64,000 bases of DNA, taken from Nocardia africana NBRC 100379 (GTDB taxonomy: Bacteria > Actinomycetota > Actinomycetes > Mycobacteriales > Mycobacteriaceae). The DNA lies in the NCBI RefSeq assembly GCF_001612635.1, contig NZ_BDAV01000017.1:124001-188000 (forward strand). The letters run 5' to 3'. The position numbers and the translations under genes are program-made. Every line of letters starts with the position of its first letter. Position 1 is the stretch's first letter. The notes under the pieces were generated by a model. The model worked only from the letters and a program-made list of their open reading frames with translations. It was not told where the DNA came from and searched no databases. This document shows positions 17,745 through 26,021 of the stretch, piece after piece.

Positions 17745-18080
17745 ATGTGCGTGCCCGGACTGAGCAGGCCCCTCTATCAGATGAAAGCGGAGTTCTTCAA
17801 AACGCTGGGACATCCGATCCGGATTCGCGTCCTCGAACTGCTCAGCGAGCGCGAGCACGCGGTCTCGGAGATGCTGGCCGAGATCGGTATCGAACCGGCG
17901 AATCTGTCGCAGCAGCTCGCGATTCTGCGCCGAGCGGGCTTGGTCGTGGCCAGGCGGGAGGGCTTGTCGGTCACCTACGAGCTCACCTCCCCGCAGGTCG
18001 CCGAACTGCTGGCGGTCGCGCGGGCGATCCTGACCGGCGTGGTCGCGGGCCAAGCGGAGGCACTCGAAGAGCCCGCCTGA
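17745..18080 (+). CDS. ArsR-family regulator upstream of pckG-SulP
   Basis: A 111-residue protein: CVPGLSRPLYQMKAEFFKTL, LSEREHAVSEMLAEIGIEPA, NLSQQLAILRRAGLVVARREG, a complete winged helix. ATG 17745 has GAGGGAGTG before it; the frame extends upstream without support. It is followed by pckG at 108 bp and the SulP gene. CTAAACT occurs upstream of both this gene (17685-17691) and pckG (18152-18158), a possible shared operator element. The metal-binding motif of classical ArsR/SmtB is not obvious. Confidence 0.85.
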   Translation: MCVPGLSRPLYQMKAEFFKTLGHPIRIRVLELLSEREHAVSEMLAEIGIEPANLSQQLAILRRAGLVVARREGLSVTYELTSPQVAELLAVARAILTGVVAGQAEALEEPA

Positions 18081-18188
18081 GGAGCCGGCGGTAGCGGCCG
18101 GAACCCGCGGCACCGGGGGGCCGGGCGCCACCACTGCTTGCAGGTTTTCTAAACTAACTACATTGCAGCTTTATCAAGGAGGCAGCTC

Positions 18189-20024
18189 GTGTCCGACAGT
18201 TCACGTGTCATCGCACGCCTCGACGAGGTTCCGGTGGCCCCCGAGAGCGTTCTGGCGTGGATCGCCGAGGTGGCCGAACTGACGGCACCCGAGCACATCG
18301 TCCTGTGCGACGGCTCCCGCGCGGAGTGGGATCGGCTGACCGCACGATTGGTCGAGAAGGGAACGTTCGTTCCGCTGACCGGCAAGCCGAACTCGTTCTG
18401 GTGTGTCTCCGATCCCGAGGACGTGGCGCGGGTGGAGGATCGCACGTTCATCTGCTCCGAACGCGAGACCGACGCCGGCCCGACCAACAACTGGGTCGAC
18501 CCGGTGGACATGCGGGCGGTGATGACCGAGCATTATCGCGGCGCGATGGCCGGACGGACGATGTATGTCATCGCGTTCTGCATGGGGCCGTTGGACGCTG
18601 AGGATCCGAAATACGGTGTGCAGATCACCGATTCGGAGTATGTCGCGGTGTCGATGCAGATCATGACGCGATCCGGCGCCGCCGTGTGGGAAAAGCTCAC
18701 GGCCGGAACGGACTTCGTCGCATGCCTGCATTCGGTCGGCGCACCGCTGGGCGCCGGCGAGCCGGATGCGGCGTGGCCGTGCGACACCACCAAGTACATC
18801 TCGCACTTCCCCGAGCGGCGCGAGATCTGGAGCTACGGATCCGGCTACGGCGGTAACGCCCTGCTGGGCAAGAAGTGCTTCGCCTTGCGCATCGCCTCGG
18901 TGCTCGGCCGCGACGAAGGATGGCTGGCCGAGCACATGCTGATCCTGAAACTGACCTCCCCGCAAGGGAACACGCACTACATCGCCGCGGCGTTCCCGTC
19001 GTCGTGCGGCAAGACGAACCTCGCCATGCTCGAACCCGCACTCGACGGCTGGACCGCCGAGACGGTCGGCGACGACATCGCGTGGCTGCGCTTCGGCGCC
19101 GACGGCCGGCTCTACGCGGTCAATCCCGAGGCCGGATTCTTCGGTGTCGCCCCCGGCACCGGCGCCACGACCAACCCCAACGCGATCACCACCATCGCGA
19201 AGGGCAATTCGATCTTCACCAACACCGCCCGCACCGACGACGGGGACGTGTGGTGGGAGGGGTTGACCGCCGACCCGCCCGCCCATCTCGTCGACTGGCA
19301 CGGCGAGGAGTGGACACCCGCATCGGGAACGCCTGCCGCGCATCCGAACTCGCGGTACTGCACGCCGATTCGCCAGTGCCCGTCGGTGGCTCCGGAATGG
19401 GACGATCCGGCCGGCGTGCCGATTTCGGCGATCTTCTTCGGCGGCCGTCGCGCCACCACCGTCCCGCTGGTCGCCGAATCCTTCGACTGGGCCCACGGGG
19501 TGTTCACCGCGTCGGTGCTGTCGTCGGAAACGACCGCCGCCGCGGCCGGGACGGTCGGCGTCGTCCGGCGCGATCCGATGGCGATGTTGCCGTTCCTCGG
19601 CTATCACGTCGGTGACTACTTCGCCCACTGGCTGCGGCTCGGCGCCGCGGCCGACCCGGCGAAACTGCCGAAGATCTTCCAGGTCAACTGGTTTCGCCGT
19701 GGTCCGGAAGGCGAATTCCTGTGGCCCGGCTTCGGCGACAACGTGCGCGTGCTGAAGTGGGCGCTGGACCGTCTCGACGGCACCTCCGAGGCGGTCGAGA
19801 CGCCGATCGGCTACGTGCCGCCGGTCGAGGCCCTCGATCTCACCGGTCTCGACGACGCGCAGCGCGCGCGGACGGCGGCATCGCTCGCGGTCGACATCGA
19901 CGAGTGGGTGGCCGAGGTAGCCGACATCGACCACTGGTACGCCAGGATCGGCGGCAATCGCCTGCCCGACCCGTTGCGGGAACAGCTCGCCGCGCTGAAA
20001 CTACGTCTGGCAGCGCGGTTGTGA
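18189..20024 (+). CDS. pckG: phosphoenolpyruvate carboxykinase (GTP)
   Basis: A 611-residue enzyme of full family length. It makes PEP, CO2 and GDP from oxaloacetate and GTP (gluconeogenesis; anaplerotic in reverse). Visible: the kinase P-loop AAFPSSCGKTNLAM with the reactive Cys, the preceding YGGNALLGKKCFALRIAS, GDDIAWLRFGADGRLYAVNP, and the guanine-binding region (FPKIF...NWFRRGPEGEFLWPGFGDN). GTG 18189 follows AAGGAGG. The stop overlaps the next start (GTGA), coupling it to a SulP transporter. Confidence 0.97.
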   Translation: MSDSSRVIARLDEVPVAPESVLAWIAEVAELTAPEHIVLCDGSRAEWDRLTARLVEKGTFVPLTGKPNSFWCVSDPEDVARVEDRTFICSERETDAGPTNNWVDPVDMRAVMTEHYRGAMAGRTMYVIAFCMGPLDAEDPKYGVQITDSEYVAVSMQIMTRSGAAVWEKLTAGTDFVACLHSVGAPLGAGEPDAAWPCDTTKYISHFPERREIWSYGSGYGGNALLGKKCFALRIASVLGRDEGWLAEHMLILKLTSPQGNTHYIAAAFPSSCGKTNLAMLEPALDGWTAETVGDDIAWLRFGADGRLYAVNPEAGFFGVAPGTGATTNPNAITTIAKGNSIFTNTARTDDGDVWWEGLTADPPAHLVDWHGEEWTPASGTPAAHPNSRYCTPIRQCPSVAPEWDDPAGVPISAIFFGGRRATTVPLVAESFDWAHGVFTASVLSSETTAAAAGTVGVVRRDPMAMLPFLGYHVGDYFAHWLRLGAAADPAKLPKIFQVNWFRRGPEGEFLWPGFGDNVRVLKWALDRLDGTSEAVETPIGYVPPVEALDLTGLDDAQRARTAASLAVDIDEWVAEVADIDHWYARIGGNRLPDPLREQLAALKLRLAARL

Positions 20025-21688
20025 ACATCGCAGCACTGCTCCCCCGCTGGTCGGATTGGCGTGCGGCCGTCCGCGCCCCGGGCCCGGATCTGCTGTCGGG
20101 GCTGATCGTCGCCCTGGTGGCGTTGCCGCTGGCACTGGGTTTCGGCATCAGCTCCGGACTCGGCGCCGCGGCCGGACTGACCACCGCGGTCGTCGCGGGC
20201 ATCGTGGCCGCGATATTCGGCGGCTCCCGTTTCCAGGTGTCGGGACCTACCGGCGCGATGACCGTCGTGCTGGTTCCGATCGTCCACCAGCACGGCGGGG
20301 GCGGGGTGCTGGCCGTGGGCCTGATGGCCGGCATCGTGCTGGTGGCGCTCGCGGTCGCCGGGGCCGGGCGTGCGGTGCGGTACATGCCGGCCCCGGTGAT
20401 CGAGGGCTTCACCGCCGGCATCGCCGTGGTGATCGCCTTGCAGCAGTTCCCCAACGCTCTCGGCATCGCGCACGCGCACGGGGACAAGGTCTGGCAGTCG
20501 GCCTATGATGCTGTGCGACAATATATTTCGCAACCACATCTCGCGCCGGTCGTGATCGCCACAGCGGTGGCCGCGGTGATGCTCGCCGGCGGGCGGTTCC
20601 TGCCGAAGCTGCCCTTCGCGCTGCTGGCCGTCGCCGGCGCGACCGTCGTGGTCGCGGTCTTCGACATTCACACCGCGGCCATCGGCGCCCTCCCGTCCGG
20701 TCTCAGTGCCCCCACCCTGGACTTTCTCGACTGGGGCAGCCTCGGGTCGCTGGTGGCGCCGGCGCTGGCGGTCGCCGCACTGGGCGCACTCGAATCACTG
20801 CTGTCGGCGACCGCCGCGGACGCCATGGCCGTCGGCACTCGCCACGATCCCGACCGCGAACTGTTCGGACAGGGCCTGGCCAATATCGCCGCACCGCTGT
20901 TCGGCGGGGTGCCGGCGACCGGTGCGATCGCGCGCACCGCGGTCAATGTCCGCTCCGGCGCCCGCACCCGGCTGGCCGCGCTGACCCACGCGGTGGTGCT
21001 GGCCGCGATCATCTACCTGGCCGCACCACTGGTCGCCGATATCCCGGTCGCGGCGCTGGCCGGTGTGCTGCTGGCCACGACGGTCCGCATGGTGGAAACC
21101 GCGTCGCTGACCGCCATCGCGCGGGCCTCACGCGGCGACGCGCTCATCATGGCCGCGACATTCCTGGTCACGGTCGCCATGGACCTGGTGACCGCGGTCG
21201 GGGTCGGCGTCGCGATCGCCGTCGTCCTGGCCCTGCGGTCGGTGGCGAAAGAGGCGCGGTTGCATCAGGTTCCGCTCGACGAAACCGACCATCTCAGCGA
21301 GGAACACCGCCTGTTGCACGACCGCATCGTCGCCTACCGCATCGACGGGCCGCTGTTCTTCGCCGCCGCGCACCGCTTCCTGCTGGAGCTGACCGAGGTC
21401 GCCGACGTTCACGTGGTGGTGCTGCGCATGTCGCATGTCACCGCACTCGACACCACGGGCGCACTGGTCCTGAGGGATGCCATCGCGAAACTGCAGCACC
21501 GCCACATCACGGTGCTGATGTCGGGCCTGCGCGACGAGCACCGGCGCCGGCTCGCGGCGCTCGGCGCCCTGCCCGCGGGCGGCGAGACGCAGATCTTCGA
21601 GCAGACGCCCGACGCCCTCGCGTATGCGCGCCACGTAACCGCGAACGAAACCTACCGGCGCCGCGGCGATCTCGCCCGGCCTCGGTAG
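20021..21688 (+). CDS. SulP-family anion transporter (bicarbonate or sulfate permease)
   Basis: A 555-residue protein with about 10-12 membrane segments (DLLSGLIVALVALPLALGFG; VSGPTGAMTVVLVPI; MPAPVIEGFTAGIAVVIALQ; ALAVAALGALESLLSATAAD) and a C-terminal STAS domain (YRIDGPLFFAAAHRF, MSHVTALDTTGALVL). It starts GTGA over the pckG stop. SulP proteins carry sulfate or bicarbonate, often with Na+ or H+. Coupling to PEP carboxykinase, a CO2-consuming/producing enzyme, favours bicarbonate, but this is inference from context. Confidence 0.9.
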   Translation: MNIAALLPRWSDWRAAVRAPGPDLLSGLIVALVALPLALGFGISSGLGAAAGLTTAVVAGIVAAIFGGSRFQVSGPTGAMTVVLVPIVHQHGGGGVLAVGLMAGIVLVALAVAGAGRAVRYMPAPVIEGFTAGIAVVIALQQFPNALGIAHAHGDKVWQSAYDAVRQYISQPHLAPVVIATAVAAVMLAGGRFLPKLPFALLAVAGATVVVAVFDIHTAAIGALPSGLSAPTLDFLDWGSLGSLVAPALAVAALGALESLLSATAADAMAVGTRHDPDRELFGQGLANIAAPLFGGVPATGAIARTAVNVRSGARTRLAALTHAVVLAAIIYLAAPLVADIPVAALAGVLLATTVRMVETASLTAIARASRGDALIMAATFLVTVAMDLVTAVGVGVAIAVVLALRSVAKEARLHQVPLDETDHLSEEHRLLHDRIVAYRIDGPLFFAAAHRFLLELTEVADVHVVVLRMSHVTALDTTGALVLRDAIAKLQHRHITVLMSGLRDEHRRRLAALGALPAGGETQIFEQTPDALAYARHVTANETYRRRGDLARPR

Positions 21689-21858
21689 CGCGCACAGCAT
21701 CACCCGCTGTGAGTGGCGAGAGGCCGGGCAAACCGACCGACGGCGAGGACACGTCCTTCACAGGATCGATCCCGCAGATCCACGACACGCGGCCGAGGCA
21801 ATGGGCGACCGGTGCGGCAGCGACGCCTTCGACGCGCCGATGCGGTGGCGGCCGACCG

Positions 21859-21903
21859 CGCGCCGGCCGGACCGAGTCCCCGAGACGCGGTCCGGCCGGC
21901 GCG
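21859..21903. terminator. strong bidirectional hairpin
   Basis: CGCGCCGGCCGGACC pairs perfectly over 15 bp with GGTCCGGCCGGCGCG, loop 15 bases. It sits between the convergent SulP and DUF7144-type genes. Confidence 0.75.
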
Positions 21904-21908
21904 TGAGG

Positions 21909-22331
21909 TCAGACTCTGTGCGGATCCCACGTGGCGATCGCCCAGATCACCACGATGTCGAGGGCGATGACGAGGACCGACCACCACGGATAGTGCGGCA
22001 GCCACAGGAAATTGGCGATGATCGACAAACCCAGTAGCGCGATCGCCAACATCTGCCCCCAGGTGGACCGGGTGAACAACCCGGCGGCGGCCGCCACCAT
22101 GAGGATGCCGAGGATCAGATGGATCCATCCCCATCCACTGATGTCGAACTTGTAGATGTAGTCCGGCCCGGAGACGTAGACGTCGTCCTTCACGATGGCC
22201 GAAATGCCCTGCAGGATGGACACGACCCCGGTGACGGCCAACAGGGCCGCCGCGGCCAGCGAGGTGCCCGCCGCTACCGCATGGCGGGTGTCGGATCGCC
22301 CGTTGCGTGTTCCGTGTTCCGTAGCCGTCAC
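21909..22331 (-). CDS. small four-helix membrane protein (DUF7144 type)
   Basis: A 140-residue protein with four hydrophobic segments: AAGTSLAAAALLAVTGVVSI, the ISGWGWIHLILGILMVAAAA region, GQMLAIALLGLSIIANFLWL and WSVLVIALDIVVIWAIATWD. The GWGWIHLILG and WLPHYPWWS motifs are characteristic of this conserved actinobacterial family of unknown function. GTG 22331 has GGGGTGAG upstream. No functional clue from neighbours. Confidence 0.8.
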   Translation of the reverse strand: MTATEHGTRNGRSDTRHAVAAGTSLAAAALLAVTGVVSILQGISAIVKDDVYVSGPDYIYKFDISGWGWIHLILGILMVAAAAGLFTRSTWGQMLAIALLGLSIIANFLWLPHYPWWSVLVIALDIVVIWAIATWDPHRV

Positions 22332-22616
22332 GACGGCTCACCCCTTTTCGTGAACCTCGCCGGCGGATCCGCCGGCGCGTACCGACATGCGTCGGTTCTG
22401 GTGGGTTGTGACATGCGGCCCTGCGCTGCCTCCTGACCAGCCGCCGCGGCGGATGATGGTCCCGGTTCGCTCATCGACCTGGTACATCGCTCGATGGACG
22501 AATTCGGCGAGCCAACCGGGCATCTAACGATTCGTCGCGGAAAACGCCGCGGATAATCCCGAACCGGTGGACCGGTCGATCGACCCCGAAACGTAACCGA
22601 ATTGCCGGTTCCGGCG

Positions 22617-24041
22617 TCACCCGGCAGTCGACGAGTGCTCCGGACCGGCAGTGGTTTCCGGCCCGGCAGTGGTTTCCGGCCCGGCAGTGGTCTCCGGCCC
22701 GGCAGTGGTCTCCGGTGCTGCGGGCCGGGCGAGAATTTCGATGACCAGCAGCAGCACGCCCGCGACCAGCACGATGCCGATCACGACCAGGCCGGTCGCG
22801 TAGGGCCACAACACCAAGACGAGCACAGCGCCGGCCAGTACCGCGAGGCGCAGCGGTGTCCGATAGTGCGCGACGAACGTCTCGACCACGTTGGGCGGGC
22901 GCCGACGCCGGCCGCGGGCGGCGACCATGAGCCGCCCGAAACCGGAACGCACCGACTGCGCCGAGTGGGACGAGCCGGCCAGATATCCCACCGCGGCCAC
23001 GACCAGGCTCACGACCGCGACCGCGCGCAGCGATACCCGCAGCGGGTGGATCACGGTGTCGAACAGTGCGCTGGCGGCCGGTGGTGACAAGGCATCGGGC
23101 GGAACGGAATCGAGGTAGATGCTGCGAGCGATCACGACCCCGATGGCCAGCAGCACCATCGCGACCGCGCCGGCGACCCCGACCAGCGCGAGGGTCCGCA
23201 GCCGCCGCCCGCGGGGAGCCAGCCACACCGCGCCCGCTGCGGTGGCCAATGCCACCCACGGCAGGATGTTCGCCGACCGATCGAGCGTGCGCATCCACGA
23301 CTGGTACTTGGGCAGCTCGGTCGCGTGGAAGAGGACGAATTGCGCGTCTACGTCCGGGATCCGGTCGGCGAGGCTGACTCCGCGGGCATCCAGGCGCTCG
23401 CGCACCGTTGCCAGGATCGGCTTCAGCGAGATGCTCACGGTGCCGTCGTCGCTGACCTCGATCCCAGGCCGGGTCTCCCCCTTGACCACGTGGACCAGCG
23501 CGTCGTGCGCGCGGCGGTTGGCGGTATTCCATGCCTCGACGAATTGATCGCTGGTCACCACCGCCGTCGCGGCCTGGTGGATGTAGTTCTCGGCCTGGTC
23601 GGCCACCAGCGCGGGCAGGCTGTTGAGCGCCGCGACCGCACGGGGACGATCCGACAATTGCCCGACATTCTGAGTGAGCGCGTTGACCGCGTCGGTCGTG
23701 TACGCCTTGATGTCGACGCGAGTGACGATCGCATCGGTGATCTTGTCGGCCAATTCCTTCTGGATCGCCGGATCGGTCGCCAGCGGTGCGACGGTCGTGA
23801 CGTAGCGGTCGGTGTCGAAGATCTGGCTGCGCACGAACCGCGTCGTCACCGATCCGATGATCAGTAGCCCGGTCAGGACCAGCAGCAGCACGACGCCGGT
23901 CCAGCGCCAGATGTGCCGGCGGGAGGGATGCGGTGGATGCGCCGCGACATAGGCGCGCAACCGCTCGAGTTCGGCGCGGTCGTCGGCGGACAGTGCCGCA
24001 CTCGACTCCGATGGGCGGGCATCTCGATCATCGGCGGACAT
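22617..24041 (-). CDS. conserved actinobacterial membrane protein with repeated acidic C-terminal tail
   Basis: A 474-residue protein: cytoplasmic N-terminus, first helix (RWTGVVLLLVLTGLLIIGSV), a large external domain (DTDRYVTTVAPLATDPAIQK, then helical), and three to four further helices. The C-terminus is a tandem run of GPETTA units ending EHSSTAG. The external domain type is widespread in streptomycetes and nocardiae but has no assigned function. ATG 24041 is the natural start. It is monocistronic on the minus strand. Confidence 0.8.
   Translation of the reverse strand: MSADDRDARPSESSAALSADDRAELERLRAYVAAHPPHPSRRHIWRWTGVVLLLVLTGLLIIGSVTTRFVRSQIFDTDRYVTTVAPLATDPAIQKELADKITDAIVTRVDIKAYTTDAVNALTQNVGQLSDRPRAVAALNSLPALVADQAENYIHQAATAVVTSDQFVEAWNTANRRAHDALVHVVKGETRPGIEVSDDGTVSISLKPILATVRERLDARGVSLADRIPDVDAQFVLFHATELPKYQSWMRTLDRSANILPWVALATAAGAVWLAPRGRRLRTLALVGVAGAVAMVLLAIGVVIARSIYLDSVPPDALSPPAASALFDTVIHPLRVSLRAVAVVSLVVAAVGYLAGSSHSAQSVRSGFGRLMVAARGRRRRPPNVVETFVAHYRTPLRLAVLAGAVLVLVLWPYATGLVVIGIVLVAGVLLLVIEILARPAAPETTAGPETTAGPETTAGPETTAGPEHSSTAG
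22640..22712 (-). repeat. 18-bp tandem repeat coding GPETTA
   Basis: Four near-identical 18-bp units (CCGGCAGTGGTTTCCGGC on the plus strand; T/C variants) encode GPETTA at the C-terminus of the membrane protein. The reading frame is kept, so copy number could vary without disruption. Confidence 0.8.
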
Positions 24042-24209
24042 GACGGCTCACACCCTTCCGGGCCGATCGACACGGCCCAGAACTGATTCGGCGCCACCGC
24101 CTTCGACGGAACACCGCATCCGCCGCCGTCCCCGGATCGATCCCACACCGTGACCGGTTGTTGCCCGCCGCGGCACCGGGCGGGTCGAATACCCCGCCCG
24201 AATCGCGCT

Positions 24210-24581
24210 CTATTCGTGGGGCAGTTCGCCGGTGACGATGTGGTCGGCGAGGTTGAGTCCTTCGCGGACGAGGCGGGCGAGGTGGCCGTCGCGGATGCGG
24301 TAGATGATGCGACGGCCTTCGCGGCGGGTCTCGACCATGCCGGTGAAGCGGAGTTTGGCCAGGTGCTGGCTGACCGCGGTGCGCGAGCCGCCGCAGGCCT
24401 CGGTGAGGGCGGTGACATCGGCCTCGCCGTCGGCGAGGACCCAGAGGATGTGCAGCCGGGTCGGGTCGGCGAGCATCCGGAACACCGAGGTGGCGGCCTC
24501 GAGGCGGGCCGGGTCGGGTTCGACGATGTGCACCAGGCTGGGCGGCAGGGCGTCGACTGCGGGGGTTTCCTCACCGGTCAT
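24210..24581 (-). CDS. ArsR-family repressor
   Basis: A 123-residue winged-helix protein: ATSVFRMLADPTRLHILWVL, DVTALTEACGGSRTAVSQHL, RFTGMVETRREGRRIIYRIR, then DGHLARLVREGLNLADHI. ATG 24581 lies 8 bases after the stop of the upstream MFS gene, so the two form one minus-strand operon. Autorepression through the 32-bp palindrome upstream of the MFS gene is likely. The inducing ligand (metal or drug) is unknown. Confidence 0.88.
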   Translation of the reverse strand: MTGEETPAVDALPPSLVHIVEPDPARLEAATSVFRMLADPTRLHILWVLADGEADVTALTEACGGSRTAVSQHLAKLRFTGMVETRREGRRIIYRIRDGHLARLVREGLNLADHIVTGELPHE

Positions 24582-24589
24582 GGGCTGGT

Positions 24590-25864
24590 TCACCGACTTC
24601 CTGCTGTGGCCATCTGCGCACCCGACGATACGTGGACCGGCCACATTCGCGCGGCAACCACGGCGGCCACGGCCGCCACGACCATCAACGTCAGCGCCGC
24701 GCCCGCCTGTCCGGTGGCGGCGCCCAGCCAGCCGGCGATCGGATAGGTCAGCAGGAAACAGGCGTGCGAGAGCGAGAACTGCGCGGTGAATACGGCCGTG
24801 CGGGTGCTGCCGTCGGATTGGGCCCGCAGCAGTCGCGCCGAGGGGGTGGTGATCAGCGACGTGCCCGCCCCCATGATCGACCACGCCACCCCCAGCAGCA
24901 TCCAGCCCGCGCGTGGTCCGGGCTCGAGCGCGGCGAGCGCCGCGGCGCCGGCGAGACCGGCAGGCAGGATCGCGCAGCCGATCAGCATGAGGCGGCGATC
25001 GGGAATGCCGGTGAGCAGCCGCGGGATCGCCAGCGCGACGATCATCGAGCCGCCGCCGAAGCAGCCCAGCGCCACCGCGACCGCGGGTGCGGGCCCGTGC
25101 AGCAGGTCGCGCACGTAGACCACGGTATTGACGACGACCAGCGACGTCGCCGCGGCGACAGCGACATTCATGGCCAGCAACCCGCGCAACACCGGACTGG
25201 CCGCCATGAGGCGTGCGCCCCACGTGATCCGGGCCGGAAGCGAGCCGGCCCGCTCGGCGGGCACCGATCGAGGCAGCGTGGTCCGCACGACCATGATCGC
25301 CGAGGTCGCGAAACCCGCCGCGGTGCCGACGAACAGCAGGTGGTAGCCGACCACGGTCAGCAATACCGCCGCCAGCACGGGACTGAGCAGCGATTCCAGG
25401 TCGTAGGCCAGCCGGGAGAGCGACAGCCCGCGGGTGTAGTCCTCCTCGTCGGGCAGGATCGACGGGATGACCGCCTGGAATGCCGGGGTGAACGTCGCCG
25501 AGGCCGCCTGCAGCACGAAGATCAGGACATAGATCTGCCAGACGTGCGTGACCAGCGGCAACAGCAAGGCGATGACCAGCCGGACCATATCGGCCGATAC
25601 CAGCAGCACCCGCCGCGGCACCCGATCGGTCAGCGCCGAGACCACCGGCGCCACGAAAACATAGGCGACCATCTTGATCGCCAGCGCCGTGCCCAGCACC
25701 GCACCGGCATCGGATCCGGCCAGATCGTAGGCCGCCAAGCCCAGCGCGACCGTCAGCAGACCGGTTCCGACCAGGGCTACCACCTGCGCGGTGAACAAGC
25801 GCCGGAAACGGTCGTGCCGCAACACCTCCAGCACGTCGGGGCCTCCAGGATCCGCGGGACGCAT
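24590..25864 (-). CDS. MFS efflux transporter paired with ArsR repressor
   Basis: A 424-residue, 12-helix major facilitator: LFTAQVVALVGTGLLTVALG, motif A-like ALTDRVPRRVLLVSADMVR, then FTPAFQAVIPSILPDEED, a signature of enterobactin-exporter/MFS_3-type permeases. Substrate unknown; the linked ArsR regulator suggests induced efflux. ATG 25864 is preceded by the palindromic promoter region. Frames antisense to this gene are long but are shadows. Confidence 0.88.
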   Translation of the reverse strand: MRPADPGGPDVLEVLRHDRFRRLFTAQVVALVGTGLLTVALGLAAYDLAGSDAGAVLGTALAIKMVAYVFVAPVVSALTDRVPRRVLLVSADMVRLVIALLLPLVTHVWQIYVLIFVLQAASATFTPAFQAVIPSILPDEEDYTRGLSLSRLAYDLESLLSPVLAAVLLTVVGYHLLFVGTAAGFATSAIMVVRTTLPRSVPAERAGSLPARITWGARLMAASPVLRGLLAMNVAVAAATSLVVVNTVVYVRDLLHGPAPAVAVALGCFGGGSMIVALAIPRLLTGIPDRRLMLIGCAILPAGLAGAAALAALEPGPRAGWMLLGVAWSIMGAGTSLITTPSARLLRAQSDGSTRTAVFTAQFSLSHACFLLTYPIAGWLGAATGQAGAALTLMVVAAVAAVVAARMWPVHVSSGAQMATAGSR

Positions 25865-25882
25865 CGAACACCGCCAGTTTAA

Positions 25883-25914
25883 GACAATAAGTGCGCAATT
25901 GCGAACTTATTGTC
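25883..25914 (-). promoter_or_regulatory. 32-bp palindromic operator of the MFS-ArsR operon
   Basis: GACAATAAGTGCGCAA is followed directly by TTGCGAACTTATTGTC: a 16+16 inverted repeat with one mismatch. On the minus strand TTCGCA and TAAACT fit -35/-10 spacing around it, so binding would block the promoter. Very AT-rich against its surroundings. Confidence 0.75.
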
Positions 25915-26021
25915 TCTTCAACGGCTGCCCTCACTCGGCGCCACGATTCGATCTCCGTCGAGGTAGGTTCGGGTCGACAGGCCGGAGATTCGCCGTCGGC
26001 GAGAGCGCAAGGAGGTCCAGC

